64,000 nt of DNA from Achromobacter sp. MYb9 (GTDB taxonomy: Bacteria > Pseudomonadota > Gammaproteobacteria > Burkholderiales > Burkholderiaceae_B): contig NZ_PCOQ01000002.1 in NCBI RefSeq assembly GCF_002975275.1, positions 186,001 to 250,000 on the forward strand. Reading direction: 5' to 3'. Under the pieces are notes generated by a model. It saw nothing but the letters and a program-made list of their open reading frames with translations. It searched no databases and was not told the DNA's origin. This document shows, in pieces, positions 19,004 to 29,456 of the stretch (positions are counted from its first letter, which is position 1; every line of letters starts with the position of its first letter). The translations under genes and the position numbers were made by a program.

Positions 19004-20076
19004 ACGTTGTTGACGTCGACACCCCGGGCGGAAGCTATCCGATCCATATCGGCCCCGGCCGCATCGATGCCCTGGACCAATGCATTCCCGCCGACGCCAC
19101 CGCGATCGCGGTCGTCACCAACCCCACCGTGGCGGCGCTGTACGGCGAACGCGCCGAGGCGGCGCTTGCCCGCACCGGCAAGCGGGTGCTGCGCATCGAA
19201 CTGCCCGACGGCGAGGTCTACAAGGACTGGCAATCGCTGAACCTGATATTCGACGCCCTGCTGACCCATCGCCTGGACCGCCGCTGCGTGCTGGTGGCGC
19301 TGGGTGGCGGCGTGATCGGCGACATGACGGGCTTCGCTGCCGCCGTGTACATGCGCGGCGTGCGCTTCCTGCAAGTGCCCACGACCCTGCTGGCCCAGGT
19401 GGATTCGTCGGTGGGCGGCAAGACCGCCGTCAACCATCCGCTGGGCAAGAACATGATCGGCGCGTTCTACCAGCCGGTGGCGGTGGAAATCGACACGGAT
19501 GTGCTGAACACGCTGCCGGCGCGGGAAGTGTCGGCCGGCCTGGCTGAAGTGATCAAGTACGGCCTGATCCTCGACCCGGCCTTCTGGACCTGGTGCGAAG
19601 ACAACGTGCAGCAGCTGCGCGCCCTGGACCCGCAGGCCATCGCCTACGCCATCCGCCGTTCCTGTGAACTGAAGGCGCAGGTGGTGGGCAAGGACGAACG
19701 CGAATCCGGCCTGCGCGCCATCCTGAACCTGGGCCATACCTTTGGCCATGCGATCGAATCCGGCCTTGGGTATGGCGCCTGGCTGCATGGCGAAGCCGTG
19801 GGCTGCGGCATGGTGCAGGCGGCGGAATTGTCGGCGGACGTGGCCGGCTTCGACCGCGCCGACGTCGGCCGCGTGCGCGCGCTAGTGGCGGCCATCGGTT
19901 GCCCGGTGGTGGCCCCCGACCTGGGCGCCGACCGCTGGCTGGACCTGATGCAGGTGGACAAGAAGACCGAGGGCGGTTCGATCCGCTACGTGCTCATGCC
20001 GCGCATCGGCGAAGCCTTCATGCAGGCTGCCCCGGACGACGCGGTGCGCGCCGTCCTGGCCCGCACCACCCAATAA
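19000..20076 (+). CDS. aroB: 3-dehydroquinate synthase
   Basis: NAD- and metal-dependent cyclisation of DAHP to 3-dehydroquinate, the second step of the shikimate pathway. 358 aa, normal. Visible motifs are PDGEVYKDW, the NAD-binding [39 protein letters not shown], and metal ligands in [13 protein letters not shown] [22 protein letters not shown] and HGEAVGCGM. It is coupled to aroK. Confidence 0.97.
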   Translation: MNVVDVDTPGGSYPIHIGPGRIDALDQCIPADATAIAVVTNPTVAALYGERAEAALARTGKRVLRIELPDGEVYKDWQSLNLIFDALLTHRLDRRCVLVALGGGVIGDMTGFAAAVYMRGVRFLQVPTTLLAQVDSSVGGKTAVNHPLGKNMIGAFYQPVAVEIDTDVLNTLPAREVSAGLAEVIKYGLILDPAFWTWCEDNVQQLRALDPQAIAYAIRRSCELKAQVVGKDERESGLRAILNLGHTFGHAIESGLGYGAWLHGEAVGCGMVQAAELSADVAGFDRADVGRVRALVAAIGCPVVAPDLGADRWLDLMQVDKKTEGGSIRYVLMPRIGEAFMQAAPDDAVRAVLARTTQ

Positions 20077-20091
20077 CGGCGACCGGAGACG

Positions 20092-21228
20092 GTGTTGCAG
20101 ATGAAAGAACTGGCTTCCTACGCATCCGACCCGTCTCAATCGCGCGGCCGGACCTATGCCGAGCCGCCGCCCGAGAATCGGACGGAGTTTCAGCGCGATC
20201 GCGACCGCATCGTGCATTCGGGTGCTTTCCGGCGCCTGGAATACAAGACGCAGGTCTTCGTGAACCACGAAGGCGACCTGTTCCGGACCCGCCTGACCCA
20301 CAGCCTGGAAGTGGCGCAGATTGCCCGCACGCTGGCGCGCAGCCTGGGGCTGTCCGAAGACCTGACCGAGGCCATCTCGCTGGCGCACGACCTTGGCCAC
20401 ACCCCGTTCGGCCACGCCGGCCAGGACGAGCTGAACGCGTGCATGCGAGAACTGGCGCCCGAGGCCGGCGGCTTCGAGCACAATCTGCAAAGCCTGCGCG
20501 TGGTCGACGAGCTTGAAGAACGCTATGCGGACTTCAATGGGTTGAACCTCTGCTTTGAAACCCGGGAAGGCATCCTGAAGCACTGCTCGGCCGCGCATGC
20601 GCGCCAGCTGGGCGACGTGGGCGAACGCTTCCTGAACCGCACGCAGCCTTCGCTGGAAGCGCAACTGGCCAACCTGGCGGACGAGGTGGCCTACAACAAC
20701 CACGACATCGACGACGGCCTGCGTTCCGGGCTGATCACGTTGGAACAGCTGCAAGAAGTTTCGATCTTCGAACGCCACCACGCCTACGTGCTGGACCGCT
20801 ATCCGGGCCTGGCCTCGCGCCGCGCGGTGGCCGAGACCATCCGCCGAATGATCAATACGCTGATCGTGGACCTGACGCAGACGTCGCTGGCGCGCATCCG
20901 CGACGCCGCGCCGGCCAGCGTCGACGATGTGCGCCACGCACCGCCGCTAGCGGGTTTTTCCGACGACATCCGCCGCGAGGCCGATGCGCTGAAGAAGTTC
21001 CTGTTCGAAAACCTGTACCGGCACTATCGGGTGCTGCGCATGACCACCAAGGCGCGCCGCATCGTGCGCGAACTGTTCGCGGCCTTTCTGGAAGACCCGC
21101 GCCTGCTGCCGCCGGATTACCGCCGCCCGGCCTTCAATGACCAGGCCCGTGCCATCTCCGATTACATCGCCGGCATGACCGACCGCTACGCCATCCGCGA
21201 ACACAAGCGCTTGTTCCAGATGGCGTAG
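20092..21228 (+). CDS. dgt: dGTP triphosphohydrolase-like protein
   Basis: HD-superfamily dNTPase that releases triphosphate from dGTP/dNTPs. 378 aa, the shorter Dgt-like class. Metal ligands are visible as [10 protein letters not shown] and [14 protein letters not shown] (HD pair), and a later D in [15 protein letters not shown]. Start choice is uncertain: GTG 20092, TTG 20095 and ATG 20101 are consecutive in frame. The GGAG at 20085-20088 favours the TTG by spacing. It lies 15 bp after aroB and is probably in the aroKB operon. Confidence 0.92.
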   Translation: MLQMKELASYASDPSQSRGRTYAEPPPENRTEFQRDRDRIVHSGAFRRLEYKTQVFVNHEGDLFRTRLTHSLEVAQIARTLARSLGLSEDLTEAISLAHDLGHTPFGHAGQDELNACMRELAPEAGGFEHNLQSLRVVDELEERYADFNGLNLCFETREGILKHCSAAHARQLGDVGERFLNRTQPSLEAQLANLADEVAYNNHDIDDGLRSGLITLEQLQEVSIFERHHAYVLDRYPGLASRRAVAETIRRMINTLIVDLTQTSLARIRDAAPASVDDVRHAPPLAGFSDDIRREADALKKFLFENLYRHYRVLRMTTKARRIVRELFAAFLEDPRLLPPDYRRPAFNDQARAISDYIAGMTDRYAIREHKRLFQMA

Positions 21229-21245
21229 GCCGGGCAGGGCGCGCG

Positions 21246-22475
21246 TCAGGGCGCCAGATAGCGCTGGGTCAGCAAGACCCAGTACGCCGCGCCCACGGGC
21301 AGGCTGTGATCGTTGAAATCGTAGCCCGGGTTGTGGACCATGCAGGCGCCATGCCCGCTGTTGAAGCCGTCCGCCGAGCCGTCGCCGTTGCCAACCAGCA
21401 GGTAAGAACCGGGCACGTCTTCCAGCATGAAGGCGAAGTCTTCGCTGCCCGTCAGCGGCCGCGTCTGCGGATCCACGTTGTCGGCGCCGACAAGCTCTAC
21501 CGCCACCCGCCGCGCGAAATCGGTTTCCGCCTGGGTGTTCACCAGCACCGGATAGCCGCGGCCGTAGTCGATCGTTGCCTGCACCTGGTAGCTGGCAGCC
21601 TGGTTGTGGACCAGCTCGGTGATGCGCGCCTGCAGCGTATCGCGCACGTCGCGGTCCAGCGCGCGCACGCTGAGCTTCAGCGTGGCGGTCTGCGGGATGA
21701 CATTGTTGGCGCGGCCGGCGTTGAATGCGCCGACGGTGATCACCGCCATGTGCAGCGGATCGATATTGCGGGCGACGATGCTCTGCAACCCCATCACGAT
21801 CGCCGCGCCGGCGACGACGGGATCGGCGGCGCGATGCGGTACCGCGCCGTGGCCGCCCACGCCTTCCAGCACGATGGTGACGTTGTCGGACGAGGCCATG
21901 GTGGGGCCGTCGCGCAGCAGCAGGCGGCCTTGCGGGTGGCCGGGCATGTTGTGCATGGCGAAGATGGCGTCGCAGGGATACTTCGCGAACAGCCCGTCTT
22001 CCATCATGCGCTTGGCGCCGCCCAGGCCCTCTTCCGCAGGCTGGAAGATCAGGTTCAGCGTGCCGTCGAAATCGCCGTGCCGAGCCAGGTGGTGGGCCGC
22101 CGCCAGCAGCATCGCCGTGTGGCCGTCGTGGCCGCACGCATGCATGACGCCGTCGTTGCCGCTGGCATGCGGCAGGCCGGTGGCCTCCTGGATGGGCAAC
22201 GCGTCCATATCGGCGCGCAGCCCCAGGCGTTTGCCGCCGTTGCCGCGGCGTAATTGCCCCACGACACCCGTGCCGCCCAAGCCGCGTTCCACGTCATAGC
22301 CCCATTGCGTCAGGCATTGCGCCACCAGATCGCTGGTGCGAAATTCCTGGAAGCCAAGCTCGGGATGGCGATGGATGTCCCGCCGGATCGCGATGAACTC
22401 TTCGGCCTGGGCGGTGAGGGTCTGCAGGATCGGATGCATGGCGGGTCGTTCCTTGTTGTTAAGTGCCGCGGTCAT
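21246..22475 (-). CDS. M20 family amidohydrolase (hippurate/N-acyl amino acid hydrolase type)
   Basis: Metal-dependent aminoacylase/hippurate hydrolase-like enzyme, 409 aa. Motifs are RRDIHRHPELGFQEF, the metal site RADMDALPI...HACGHDGHTAMLLAAA, FQPAEEGLGGAKRM with the catalytic Glu pair, and a C-terminal TGSEDFAFML. GTG/ATG choices: ATG 22475 overlaps the receptor stop (ATGA), while Met13 at 22439 has an AAGGAA site 9 nt upstream and matches family starts better. It is coupled to the Bug receptor upstream, suggesting uptake and hydrolysis of the same compound. Confidence 0.9.
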   Translation of the reverse strand: MTAALNNKERPAMHPILQTLTAQAEEFIAIRRDIHRHPELGFQEFRTSDLVAQCLTQWGYDVERGLGGTGVVGQLRRGNGGKRLGLRADMDALPIQEATGLPHASGNDGVMHACGHDGHTAMLLAAAHHLARHGDFDGTLNLIFQPAEEGLGGAKRMMEDGLFAKYPCDAIFAMHNMPGHPQGRLLLRDGPTMASSDNVTIVLEGVGGHGAVPHRAADPVVAGAAIVMGLQSIVARNIDPLHMAVITVGAFNAGRANNVIPQTATLKLSVRALDRDVRDTLQARITELVHNQAASYQVQATIDYGRGYPVLVNTQAETDFARRVAVELVGADNVDPQTRPLTGSEDFAFMLEDVPGSYLLVGNGDGSADGFNSGHGACMVHNPGYDFNDHSLPVGAAYWVLLTQRYLAP

Positions 22476-23479
22476 GGTTTATCGGTCAGTTCCACGCGGC
22501 GCGAGATCTCGCGAAAGCGGCTGGTTTCGGCGCGGTACATCGCTTCCGCGGCGTCCGCGCTCATCGGTTCCGACACCGTGATGTTCTGGAATTCCAGCCC
22601 GCGTTTCACGGCGGGGTCCTGCATGGCGTTGTTAAGCGCCGCGTGCAGGCGCAGGACGACGTCTTCGGGGGTATCGCGCTTTACGAAATAGCCGGTCCAC
22701 GTAGTGAAGTTAAAGCCCTTTAACTGTTCGCCTTCATTGACCGACGGCACTGCGGTCAGGGAGGGAAGCGGGCTGCGCTGCGGGTCCAGCGTGGCCAGCA
22801 GCTTGACGCGGCCCTGTTCGGCCAAGGCCATCTGCTGCTGCGACAGCGGCAGGATGGCCAGATCGACCTGGCCGCCGCCGATGTCCTGCATCAGCGGCGC
22901 GCCGCCTTTGTAGGGCACGTGGACCATGGTGACGCCGAGGGTGCGGGCCAGGTGTTCGCCCAGCACGTGGTAAAGGGAGCCGACGCCCACGCTGCCGAAA
23001 GTCAGGGGCTGCGACGCCGAGCGCAAGCGCGCCAACGCGGCCAGTTCGTCGGCGCTGTTGGCCGGCAGGTCGCTGCGCGCCACGATCACCAGCGGCGCCA
23101 GGCCGATCATCTGCACCAGCCGGAAGTCTTCGCTCTTGAGTTTGACCGCAGGGTTGGCCAGGGGCGACAGGATCAGTTCATTGGGCGAGCCCTGGAACAG
23201 GTAGTAGCCGTCGGACTTGGCCGCCAGGACCTTCTGCGCACCCAGCGCGCCGCTCACGCCGCCCAGATTCTCGACCAGCACGGGCTGGCCCAGTGTCTTC
23301 GATACCGGGGGCGCCACCAGGCGGGCAATGGCATCGGACGTGCCGCCAGCCGGGTAGGGCACCATCATCATGACGGGCCGGCTGGGATAGTCCGCCGCCT
23401 GGGCCCCCTGGGCCAGCAGCGCCGCGCCCAACGCCAAGGCACGCGCCGCCGGGCGCAGGTAATCGGAAAGCATGCTCAC
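22472..23479 (-). CDS. Bug/TctC-family tripartite tricarboxylate transporter solute receptor
   Basis: 335-aa periplasmic solute-binding protein. The start GTG 23479 is supported by AAGGGG six bases upstream. The signal peptide is cut near LLAQGAQAADYPSRPV. The family pattern follows: VPYPAGGTSDAIARLV, LVENLGGVSGALGAQKV, FGSVGVGSLYHVLGE and HVPYKGGAPLMQDIGGGQVDL. These receptors are strongly expanded in Bordetella/Achromobacter, mostly as orphans without TctAB as here. The substrate is unknown; pairing with the amidohydrolase suggests an N-acylated or amide carboxylate. Confidence 0.94.
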   Translation of the reverse strand: MSMLSDYLRPAARALALGAALLAQGAQAADYPSRPVMMMVPYPAGGTSDAIARLVAPPVSKTLGQPVLVENLGGVSGALGAQKVLAAKSDGYYLFQGSPNELILSPLANPAVKLKSEDFRLVQMIGLAPLVIVARSDLPANSADELAALARLRSASQPLTFGSVGVGSLYHVLGEHLARTLGVTMVHVPYKGGAPLMQDIGGGQVDLAILPLSQQQMALAEQGRVKLLATLDPQRSPLPSLTAVPSVNEGEQLKGFNFTTWTGYFVKRDTPEDVVLRLHAALNNAMQDPAVKRGLEFQNITVSEPMSADAAEAMYRAETSRFREISRRVELTDKP

Positions 23480-23539
23480 GAGTTTCCCCTTGTGATGTGA
23501 TTGTGATCCGCATGCTAGGGACAGGCCTCGCTAGTTGTC

Positions 23540-23552
23540 TAACGAATTGTTA
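23540..23552. promoter_or_regulatory. Putative LysR box between Bug receptor and lysR
   Basis: TAAC-N5-GTTA is a perfect dyad with the T-N11-A form of LysR-type binding sites. It lies in the 107-bp divergent intergenic region, 35 bp upstream of the lysR ATG. Binding by the adjacent regulator is an inference. Confidence 0.5.
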
Positions 23553-23586
23553 TTCTGGAAGCTAGAAAAAAAACTCATACCAAGGC

Positions 23587-24489
23587 ATGAATCTCAAGCA
23601 GCTCGAACACTTGTTGGCCGTGGCCGAAGCGGGCTCATTCAGCCGCGCGGCCGATCGCCTACATCTGACGCAATCGGCGCTGAGCCGCAGCGTGCGCCTG
23701 CTGGAGGAAGACCTGGGCGGCTTGCTGCTGGACCGCATGGGAAAGCGCACCGAGTTGACCCCGTTGGGCCTGACCGTGGCCGGCCGGGCGCGGCGTATCC
23801 TGTTCGAATCCGCTGAACTGCGCCGCAGTGCCGAGCTTCTGACTCACGGGGACCAGGGGACGATCAGCATCGGCCTGGGCTCGGGGCCCGGCGCGATGCT
23901 GATGACGCCGCTGCTGACGCATGTCGCGCAGCGCCATCCCCAATTGCACCTGGAGCTTATGCGCGGGCCGCTAGAGGCGCATCTGGCGCTGCTGCGCGAG
24001 CGACGCCTGGATGCGCTGGTGGTTGACACCCGGGGCATCGCACCCGCGGCGGATCTGCGTATCGAACCCGTCTCGCAGATGCGCGCCGGCTTCATCTGCC
24101 GTCGTGGGCATCCCTTGGCCCGCCAGGCGCGGCCGCCCCGTTTCGCCGAGATCGCGGCCTATCCGCTGGCATCCACTTTTCTTGCCGCCGACACCGAGCG
24201 GATCCTGATCGAGCATTTCGGCATCGAACCGGATCCGCGTGTGTCGGTGCGCCTGCGTTGCGACGAGATCGGCAGCCTGCTTGAGGCGGTGCGTGTCTCC
24301 GACGCGGTATTTTTGGGGATCGTGGGCGCTGCCCGCGTCGGTATCGCGGCCGGCGAGCTGATGGAACTACCCAGCGATCCGCCACTGCGCAGCCACGCGC
24401 TGTTCGCGCTGGTGACCTTGACTGGTCGGACCGAAGCGCCCGCGATGGCGCTGCTGCGCGCGTTCATGGCGCAGCGGCTGCACGATTGA
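23587..24489 (+). CDS. LysR-family transcriptional regulator
   Basis: 300-aa LysR regulator. The N-terminal helix-turn-helix MNLKQLEHLLAVAEAGSFSRAADRLHLTQSALSRSVRLLEEDLG is canonical, followed by a periplasmic-binding-protein-like effector domain. It is divergent from the receptor/amidohydrolase pair and most likely controls it and itself. The effector is unknown. Confidence 0.93.
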   Translation: MNLKQLEHLLAVAEAGSFSRAADRLHLTQSALSRSVRLLEEDLGGLLLDRMGKRTELTPLGLTVAGRARRILFESAELRRSAELLTHGDQGTISIGLGSGPGAMLMTPLLTHVAQRHPQLHLELMRGPLEAHLALLRERRLDALVVDTRGIAPAADLRIEPVSQMRAGFICRRGHPLARQARPPRFAEIAAYPLASTFLAADTERILIEHFGIEPDPRVSVRLRCDEIGSLLEAVRVSDAVFLGIVGAARVGIAAGELMELPSDPPLRSHALFALVTLTGRTEAPAMALLRAFMAQRLHD

Positions 24490-24506
24490 TGGCGTGAAAT
24501 ACCGCG

Positions 24507-25169
24507 TTAGCGATGCTTGCGGTAGGGCTCGTCTTCGGGAACGAACGTGGCTTCCGCGCGCGCGTCGCGCATCCATTCCTGCATGGCCGGCAGCGCCAGC
24601 ACCGCGTCCATGTAGTCGCGCACGGGGCCGGCGGCCGCGATGCCGTAAGTGGTGAAGCGCGACACGACCGGCGCGAAGAAGGCATCCGCAATGGAGAAGG
24701 CGCCGAACAGGAACGGGCCGCCCTGGCCGAACTCGGCCCGCGTATCGTGCCAGATGGCCTGCAGCCGAGAGATGTCCTGCTTGGCCCCTTCGGGCAGGTC
24801 GATGCCGGGCAGATGCGCTTCGATGTTCATCGGCATGGCCTGTCGCATCGTGGAAAAACCGCTGTGCATCTGCGCCGCCAGCGAACGGGCGCGGGCACGC
24901 GCCTTCGCGTCTTCAGGCCATAGCCGCGCTTCGGGGCGCTGTTCGGCCACGTATTCGCAGATGGCCAGCGAATCCCAGACGGCGAAATCTCCGTCCAGCA
25001 GCACCGGCACCAGGCCGGCGGGCGATACCGCGCCCACCTGGCGCGTGAACGCTTCGGTGAAGAATCCCAGCTTTTGCTCAGTGAAGGCAACCCCCGTGGC
25101 GCGCAGCGCGATCCACGGACGCAAGGACCACGACGAGTAGTTCTTGTTGGCGATGATCAAGGTGTACAT
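24507..25169 (-). CDS. Glutathione S-transferase family protein
   Basis: 220 aa. The N-terminal thioredoxin-like domain has [15 protein letters not shown] with the catalytic-type Ser, the cis-Pro in AGLVPVLL and the glutathione-binding [12 protein letters not shown]. An all-helical C-domain follows ([20 protein letters not shown]). The AAGGAAG ribosome-binding site precedes ATG 25169. It lies downstream of uvrA on the same strand after a 54-bp gap and may be cotranscribed. The substrate cannot be assigned. Confidence 0.92.
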   Translation of the reverse strand: MYTLIIANKNYSSWSLRPWIALRATGVAFTEQKLGFFTEAFTRQVGAVSPAGLVPVLLDGDFAVWDSLAICEYVAEQRPEARLWPEDAKARARARSLAAQMHSGFSTMRQAMPMNIEAHLPGIDLPEGAKQDISRLQAIWHDTRAEFGQGGPFLFGAFSIADAFFAPVVSRFTTYGIAAAGPVRDYMDAVLALPAMQEWMRDARAEATFVPEDEPYRKHR

Positions 25170-25223
25170 GCCGTATTTCTTCCTTACGCAGGGGTGTTGC
25201 GGGTGTTGGATTCAACGGGCGGG

Positions 25224-28079
25224 TCATCTTCCTGCGTTGCGGCGCAGCAGCTTGCCCAGGTACTGACCGGTGTGGCTGGCTTCTGCCGCCGCGACGTCTT
25301 CTGGGGTGCCTTGCGCCACCACGTAGCCGCCGCCGTCGCCGCCTTCCGGACCCATGTCGATCAACCAGTCGGCCGTCTTGATGACGTCCAGGTTGTGTTC
25401 GATGATGAGCACGGTGTTGCCGCTGTCGACCAGTTGGTTCAGCACTTGCAACAGTAGCTCGATATCGCGGAAATGCAAGCCGGTGGTGGGCTCGTCCAGG
25501 ATGTACAGCGTGCGTCCGGTGCTGCGCCGCGACAGCTCCAGCGACAGCTTCACGCGCTGCGCTTCGCCACCCGACAGCGTGGTCGCGCTTTGACCCAGAC
25601 GAATATAAGACAGACCGACGTCGATCAACGTGTGCAGCTTGCGGGAAATCGCCGGCACGGAGTCGAAATACTCCAGCGCCTGCTCGACCGTCAGGTCCAG
25701 CACTTCGCTGATGTTGCGGCCGCGGTACCGGATCTCGAGCGTTTCGCGGTTGTAGCGCTTGCCGTGGCAGACGTCGCAAGGCACGTACATGTCAGGCAGA
25801 AAGTGCATTTCGACCTTGACCACGCCGTCGCCCTGGCAGGCTTCGCAGCGCCCGCCCTTGACGTTGAAGCTGAATCGGCCGGGGTCGTAGCCGCGCGTGC
25901 GCGCTTCCGGTACGCCGGCGAACAGTTCGCGGATGGGCGTGAACAGGCCCGTGTACGTGGCAGGATTGCTGCGCGGCGTGCGGCCGATGGGGCTTTGGTC
26001 CACGCTGATGATCTTGTCGAAGTTCTCCAGCCCCTGCATGGACACGTAGGGGGCGGGCTCGCTTTGCGCATGGTGCAGCTGGCGCGATACCGCGACCGCC
26101 AGCGTATCGTTGACGAGCGTGGACTTGCCGGATCCCGACACGCCCGTCACGCAGACCAGCCGTCCGGCCGGAATGCGCAGTTCCACGTCTTTCAGGTTGT
26201 TGCCGCTGGCGCCGGTCAGGGTCAGCCAGGGCAGTTCATCGTTGACGGGGCGGCGCGGCGGAATCGCGATCTCGCGCGCGCCGCTCAGGTACTGGCCCGT
26301 CAGCGAATTCGGGTCGCGCTGCACGGTGTCGGGATCGCCTTGCGACACGACTTCGCCGCCGTGTTCGCCCGCGCCGGGCCCCATGTCCACGACCCAGTCC
26401 GCCATACGGATCATGTCTTCGTCATGCTCGACGACGATGACGCTGTTGCCCAGGTCGCGCAAGTGCTGCAGGGTGCCGATCAGGCGGTCGTTGTCGCGCT
26501 GGTGCAGGCCGATGGAGGGCTCGTCCAGCACGTACATCACGCCGGTCAGCCCCGAGCCGATCTGGCTGGCCAGCCGGATGCGCTGCGCTTCGCCGCCCGA
26601 GATCGTGTCGGCGCTACGGTCCAGCGACAGGTAGTTCAGGCCGACGTTGTTCAGGAAACTGAGCCGCGCTTCGATTTCACGGACGATGCGCTGCGCGATC
26701 TCTTGCTTGGCGCCGGTCAGGTTCAGGTCGCGGAACCAGGCCAGGCAGGCGGACAGCGGCATGGCTTCGACTTCATAGATGGCCTGGCCATGGCGTTCGC
26801 CGCCGCGCGGATCGTGGCCGATCAGCACATTGCGCGCTTCGGGGCGCAGGCGCGAGCCGGCGCAGTCCGGGCAGGTCTTGATATTGCGGTACTTGCCCAG
26901 TTCTTCGCGCACCGTGGCCGAATCCGTTTCGCGCCAGCGGCGCTCCAGGTTCGGGATGACGCCTTCGAACGTGTGCCGCTTGACCGTGCTGCGCCCCTTC
27001 TCGTTCAAGTACAGGAACGAGATTTCTTCTTCGCCGGAGCCGTACAGCACCTTGTCGCGAAGCGCTTCGGGCAGCTCTTCGAAAGGGGCCTCGATGTCGA
27101 ATCCGTAGTGCGCCGCCAGGCTTGTCAGCAGCGAATGCGTGAACGCATTGCGGCGGTCCCAGCCGCGGATCGCGCCTGCGGCCAGGCTGAGTTCCGGGAA
27201 GGCGACGACGCGCTTGGGGTCGAAGAAGCCCACTTGGCCGATGCCGTCGCAACTGGGGCAGGCGCCCATCGGGTTGTTGAAGCTGAACAGCCGCGGCTCC
27301 AGTTCCGGCAAGCTGTGGCTGCACACCGGGCAGGCGTAGCGGCTGGAGAAGACCTGTTCGCGTTCGCTGTCCATGTCCAGCGCCAGCGCGCGGCCGTCGG
27401 CCAGCTGCAGGGCGGTTTCAAAGCTCTCCGCCAGGCGCTGCTTGCTTTCGGGCTTGATGCGCAGCCGGTCGATGACGACGTCGATATCGTGCTTCTCGGT
27501 TTTCTTCAACGGCGTCATGCCGTCGATCTCTACCAGTTGCCCGTCGATGCGCAGCCGCACGTAGCCTTGCGCTTGCAGGCTGGCGCATTCGTCCTCGAAG
27601 CTGCCTTTCTTGCCGCGCGCGATGGGCGCCAGCACGGCCAGGCGCGTCTCGGGCGTCCAGCCCAGCACGGCGTCGACCATCTGGCTGACGCTTTGCGCTT
27701 GCAGCGGCAGGCCATGGTCCGGGCAGTAGGGCGTGCCCACGCGTGCGTACAGCAGGCGCAGGTAGTCGTGAATCTCGGTGATGGTGCCGACCGTGGAGCG
27801 CGGATTATGCCCCGCAGCCTTCTGCTCGATCGAGATGGCCGGCGACAGGCCTTCGATCAGGTCCACGTCCGGCTTGTCCATCAGCTGGAGAAATTGGCGG
27901 GCATACGCGGACAGGCTTTCCACGTAACGTCGCTGGCCCTCCGCATACAGCGTATCGAACGCCAGCGACGACTTGCCCGAACCGGACAGGCCGGTCACGA
28001 CCACCAGTTTGTGGCGAGGCAGGTCCAGCGAGACGTTCTTAAGATTGTGGGTGCGTGCACCCCGGATGCGTATTGTCAC
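25224..28079 (-). CDS. uvrA: UvrA, excinuclease ABC subunit A
   Basis: DNA-damage recognition ATPase of nucleotide excision repair. I start it at GTG 28079 (951 aa), giving [19 protein letters not shown], which aligns with known UvrA starts. A longer in-frame ATG at 28175 would begin upstream of the likely promoter. Two ABC modules are visible: Walker [10 protein letters not shown] (~35) and GVSGSGKST (~650), with signatures SGGEAQRI and SGGEAQRV. Zinc-finger cysteines are CPVC...CPSC and CEACQGDG...CDVCHG. No SOS box is evident upstream. Confidence 0.96.
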   Translation of the reverse strand: MTIRIRGARTHNLKNVSLDLPRHKLVVVTGLSGSGKSSLAFDTLYAEGQRRYVESLSAYARQFLQLMDKPDVDLIEGLSPAISIEQKAAGHNPRSTVGTITEIHDYLRLLYARVGTPYCPDHGLPLQAQSVSQMVDAVLGWTPETRLAVLAPIARGKKGSFEDECASLQAQGYVRLRIDGQLVEIDGMTPLKKTEKHDIDVVIDRLRIKPESKQRLAESFETALQLADGRALALDMDSEREQVFSSRYACPVCSHSLPELEPRLFSFNNPMGACPSCDGIGQVGFFDPKRVVAFPELSLAAGAIRGWDRRNAFTHSLLTSLAAHYGFDIEAPFEELPEALRDKVLYGSGEEEISFLYLNEKGRSTVKRHTFEGVIPNLERRWRETDSATVREELGKYRNIKTCPDCAGSRLRPEARNVLIGHDPRGGERHGQAIYEVEAMPLSACLAWFRDLNLTGAKQEIAQRIVREIEARLSFLNNVGLNYLSLDRSADTISGGEAQRIRLASQIGSGLTGVMYVLDEPSIGLHQRDNDRLIGTLQHLRDLGNSVIVVEHDEDMIRMADWVVDMGPGAGEHGGEVVSQGDPDTVQRDPNSLTGQYLSGAREIAIPPRRPVNDELPWLTLTGASGNNLKDVELRIPAGRLVCVTGVSGSGKSTLVNDTLAVAVSRQLHHAQSEPAPYVSMQGLENFDKIISVDQSPIGRTPRSNPATYTGLFTPIRELFAGVPEARTRGYDPGRFSFNVKGGRCEACQGDGVVKVEMHFLPDMYVPCDVCHGKRYNRETLEIRYRGRNISEVLDLTVEQALEYFDSVPAISRKLHTLIDVGLSYIRLGQSATTLSGGEAQRVKLSLELSRRSTGRTLYILDEPTTGLHFRDIELLLQVLNQLVDSGNTVLIIEHNLDVIKTADWLIDMGPEGGDGGGYVVAQGTPEDVAAAEASHTGQYLGKLLRRNAGR

Positions 28080-28131
28080 GTCGGTCGGGCGTCCATAGGC
28101 TCTTTTAAGCGGTTTCAAAGGCCAACTTGGT

Positions 28132-28161
28132 ACTATAGCGCGCCGAATCCCCCCGTGTTCA
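28132..28161 (-). promoter_or_regulatory. Candidate uvrA promoter
   Basis: On the minus strand TGAACA (28161-28156) and TATAGT (28137-28132) are separated by 18 bp. Transcription would begin near 28125, downstream of the longer ATG and upstream of GTG 28079. The -35 match is only moderate. Confidence 0.45.
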
Positions 28162-28271
28162 GGGTAGTCCGTCAAGTTGCACTGAACCGGGTCCGGCGCG
28201 GCACCGCTAGATCAGACCGTGAGCGTGTGACATTCACGCGCGCCCGCCCTTGTCATTGTTGAAATTTCCGC

Positions 28272-29456
28272 ATGCCGGCAGATACCAGACTGAAATTGAC
28301 CCCTTCCGAGCGCCGCGCCAGCATCGCGCTGGCCGGCCTGTTCGCCGCGCGGATGCTGGGGCTGTTCCTGCTGCTGCCGGTGTTTGCCGTGGCGGCCGCC
28401 GGGTTGCCGGGCGGCAACGACCCCGCCCGGGTGGGCCTGGCGCTGGGCATGTACGGGCTGACCCAGGCGTTCATGCAGATCCCATTCGGGCTGGCTTCCG
28501 ACCGCTGGGGCCGGCGCCCGGTCGTGCTTTTCGGCCTGTTGCTGTTCGTGGCGGGCAGTATCGTGTGCGCCCAGGCGACGGACGTCTACTGGATCACCAT
28601 CGGTCGCGCCATCCAGGGGGCGGGCGCCATTTCCGCCGCCGTTACCGCCTGGCTGGCCGACGCCACCCGCGACGAGGTGCGCACGCGCGCGATGGCCATG
28701 GTGGGCGGGTCGATCGGCCTGTCGTTTGCCGTGTCGCTCGTCCTGTCTCCCGTGCTGGTGGGCTGGTGGGGCCTGTCGGGCCTGTTCTGGACCATCGCCT
28801 GTCTGGGCGTCGTCTGCCTGGCCGTCGCGCGCTTTGTCGTGCCGGTGGTGCCGCGCACGCAGGCGCGCACCATGCAGGGGGCCAATGCGCGTGAAGTCCT
28901 GACCCACCGCGATCTGCTGCGCCTGAATTTCGGTGTGTTCGTCCTGCATTTGATCCAGGTGTCGCTGTTCGTCGTGGTGCCGGCCCTGCTGGCCAAAGTT
29001 GGCGGCCTGGACGCGCGCGAACTCTGGAAGGTCTATCTGCCCGTCATCCTGGTGTCGTTCGTGCTGATGGTGCCCGTGGTTTTCGTCGCCGAAAAGCGCC
29101 GCGCCCACCGGGGCGCCTTGCGCGCGGCCGTGGCGGGCCTGGTGGCGGTGTGCGCCTTGTTGCCGGCGGCCAGTCACGGTTTCTACACGCTGGCCATCGC
29201 GCTGACGGGATTCTTCGTGGCCTTCAACGTACTGGAAGCGCTGCAACCTTCGCTGGTGTCGCGCGTGGCCCCGCAGGCCTACAAGGGCCTGGCGCTTGGT
29301 TTCTACAACACCGCCCAGGCGGCTGGCCTGTTCGCAGGTGGCGCGCTGGGGGGATGGCTGGCGTCGCACTCGGGCGCAAGCGCCGTCTTCATCGGCGCGG
29401 CCGTGCTGTCCGCGCTCTGGCTGGCCGTGACGTGGGCACTTCGGCCCCTGGCCTGA
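28272..29456 (+). CDS. MFS transporter (YajR/drug-efflux-like)
   Basis: 394-aa major facilitator with about 12 hydrophobic helices. The loop 2-3 signature is seen as GLASDRWGRRPVV, and GRAIQGAGAISAA as the antiporter-like motif C region. It is divergent from uvrA and upstream of ssb, a neighbourhood common in this family of bacteria. The start ATG 28272 is followed by a hydrophilic stretch and then the first helix. The substrate is unknown. Confidence 0.92.
   Translation: MPADTRLKLTPSERRASIALAGLFAARMLGLFLLLPVFAVAAAGLPGGNDPARVGLALGMYGLTQAFMQIPFGLASDRWGRRPVVLFGLLLFVAGSIVCAQATDVYWITIGRAIQGAGAISAAVTAWLADATRDEVRTRAMAMVGGSIGLSFAVSLVLSPVLVGWWGLSGLFWTIACLGVVCLAVARFVVPVVPRTQARTMQGANAREVLTHRDLLRLNFGVFVLHLIQVSLFVVVPALLAKVGGLDARELWKVYLPVILVSFVLMVPVVFVAEKRRAHRGALRAAVAGLVAVCALLPAASHGFYTLAIALTGFFVAFNVLEALQPSLVSRVAPQAYKGLALGFYNTAQAAGLFAGGALGGWLASHSGASAVFIGAAVLSALWLAVTWALRPLA

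Noticed and set aside
25473-28262. 929-aa plus-strand open frame opposite uvrA
   Set aside because: Composition is an antisense mirror of a high-GC gene (Gln/His/Arg/Val-rich, no domain); uvrA motifs on the minus strand explain it.
28176-28271. SOS/LexA box between uvrA and the MFS gene
   Set aside because: No CTGT-N8-ACAG-like palindrome seen here or before ssb.
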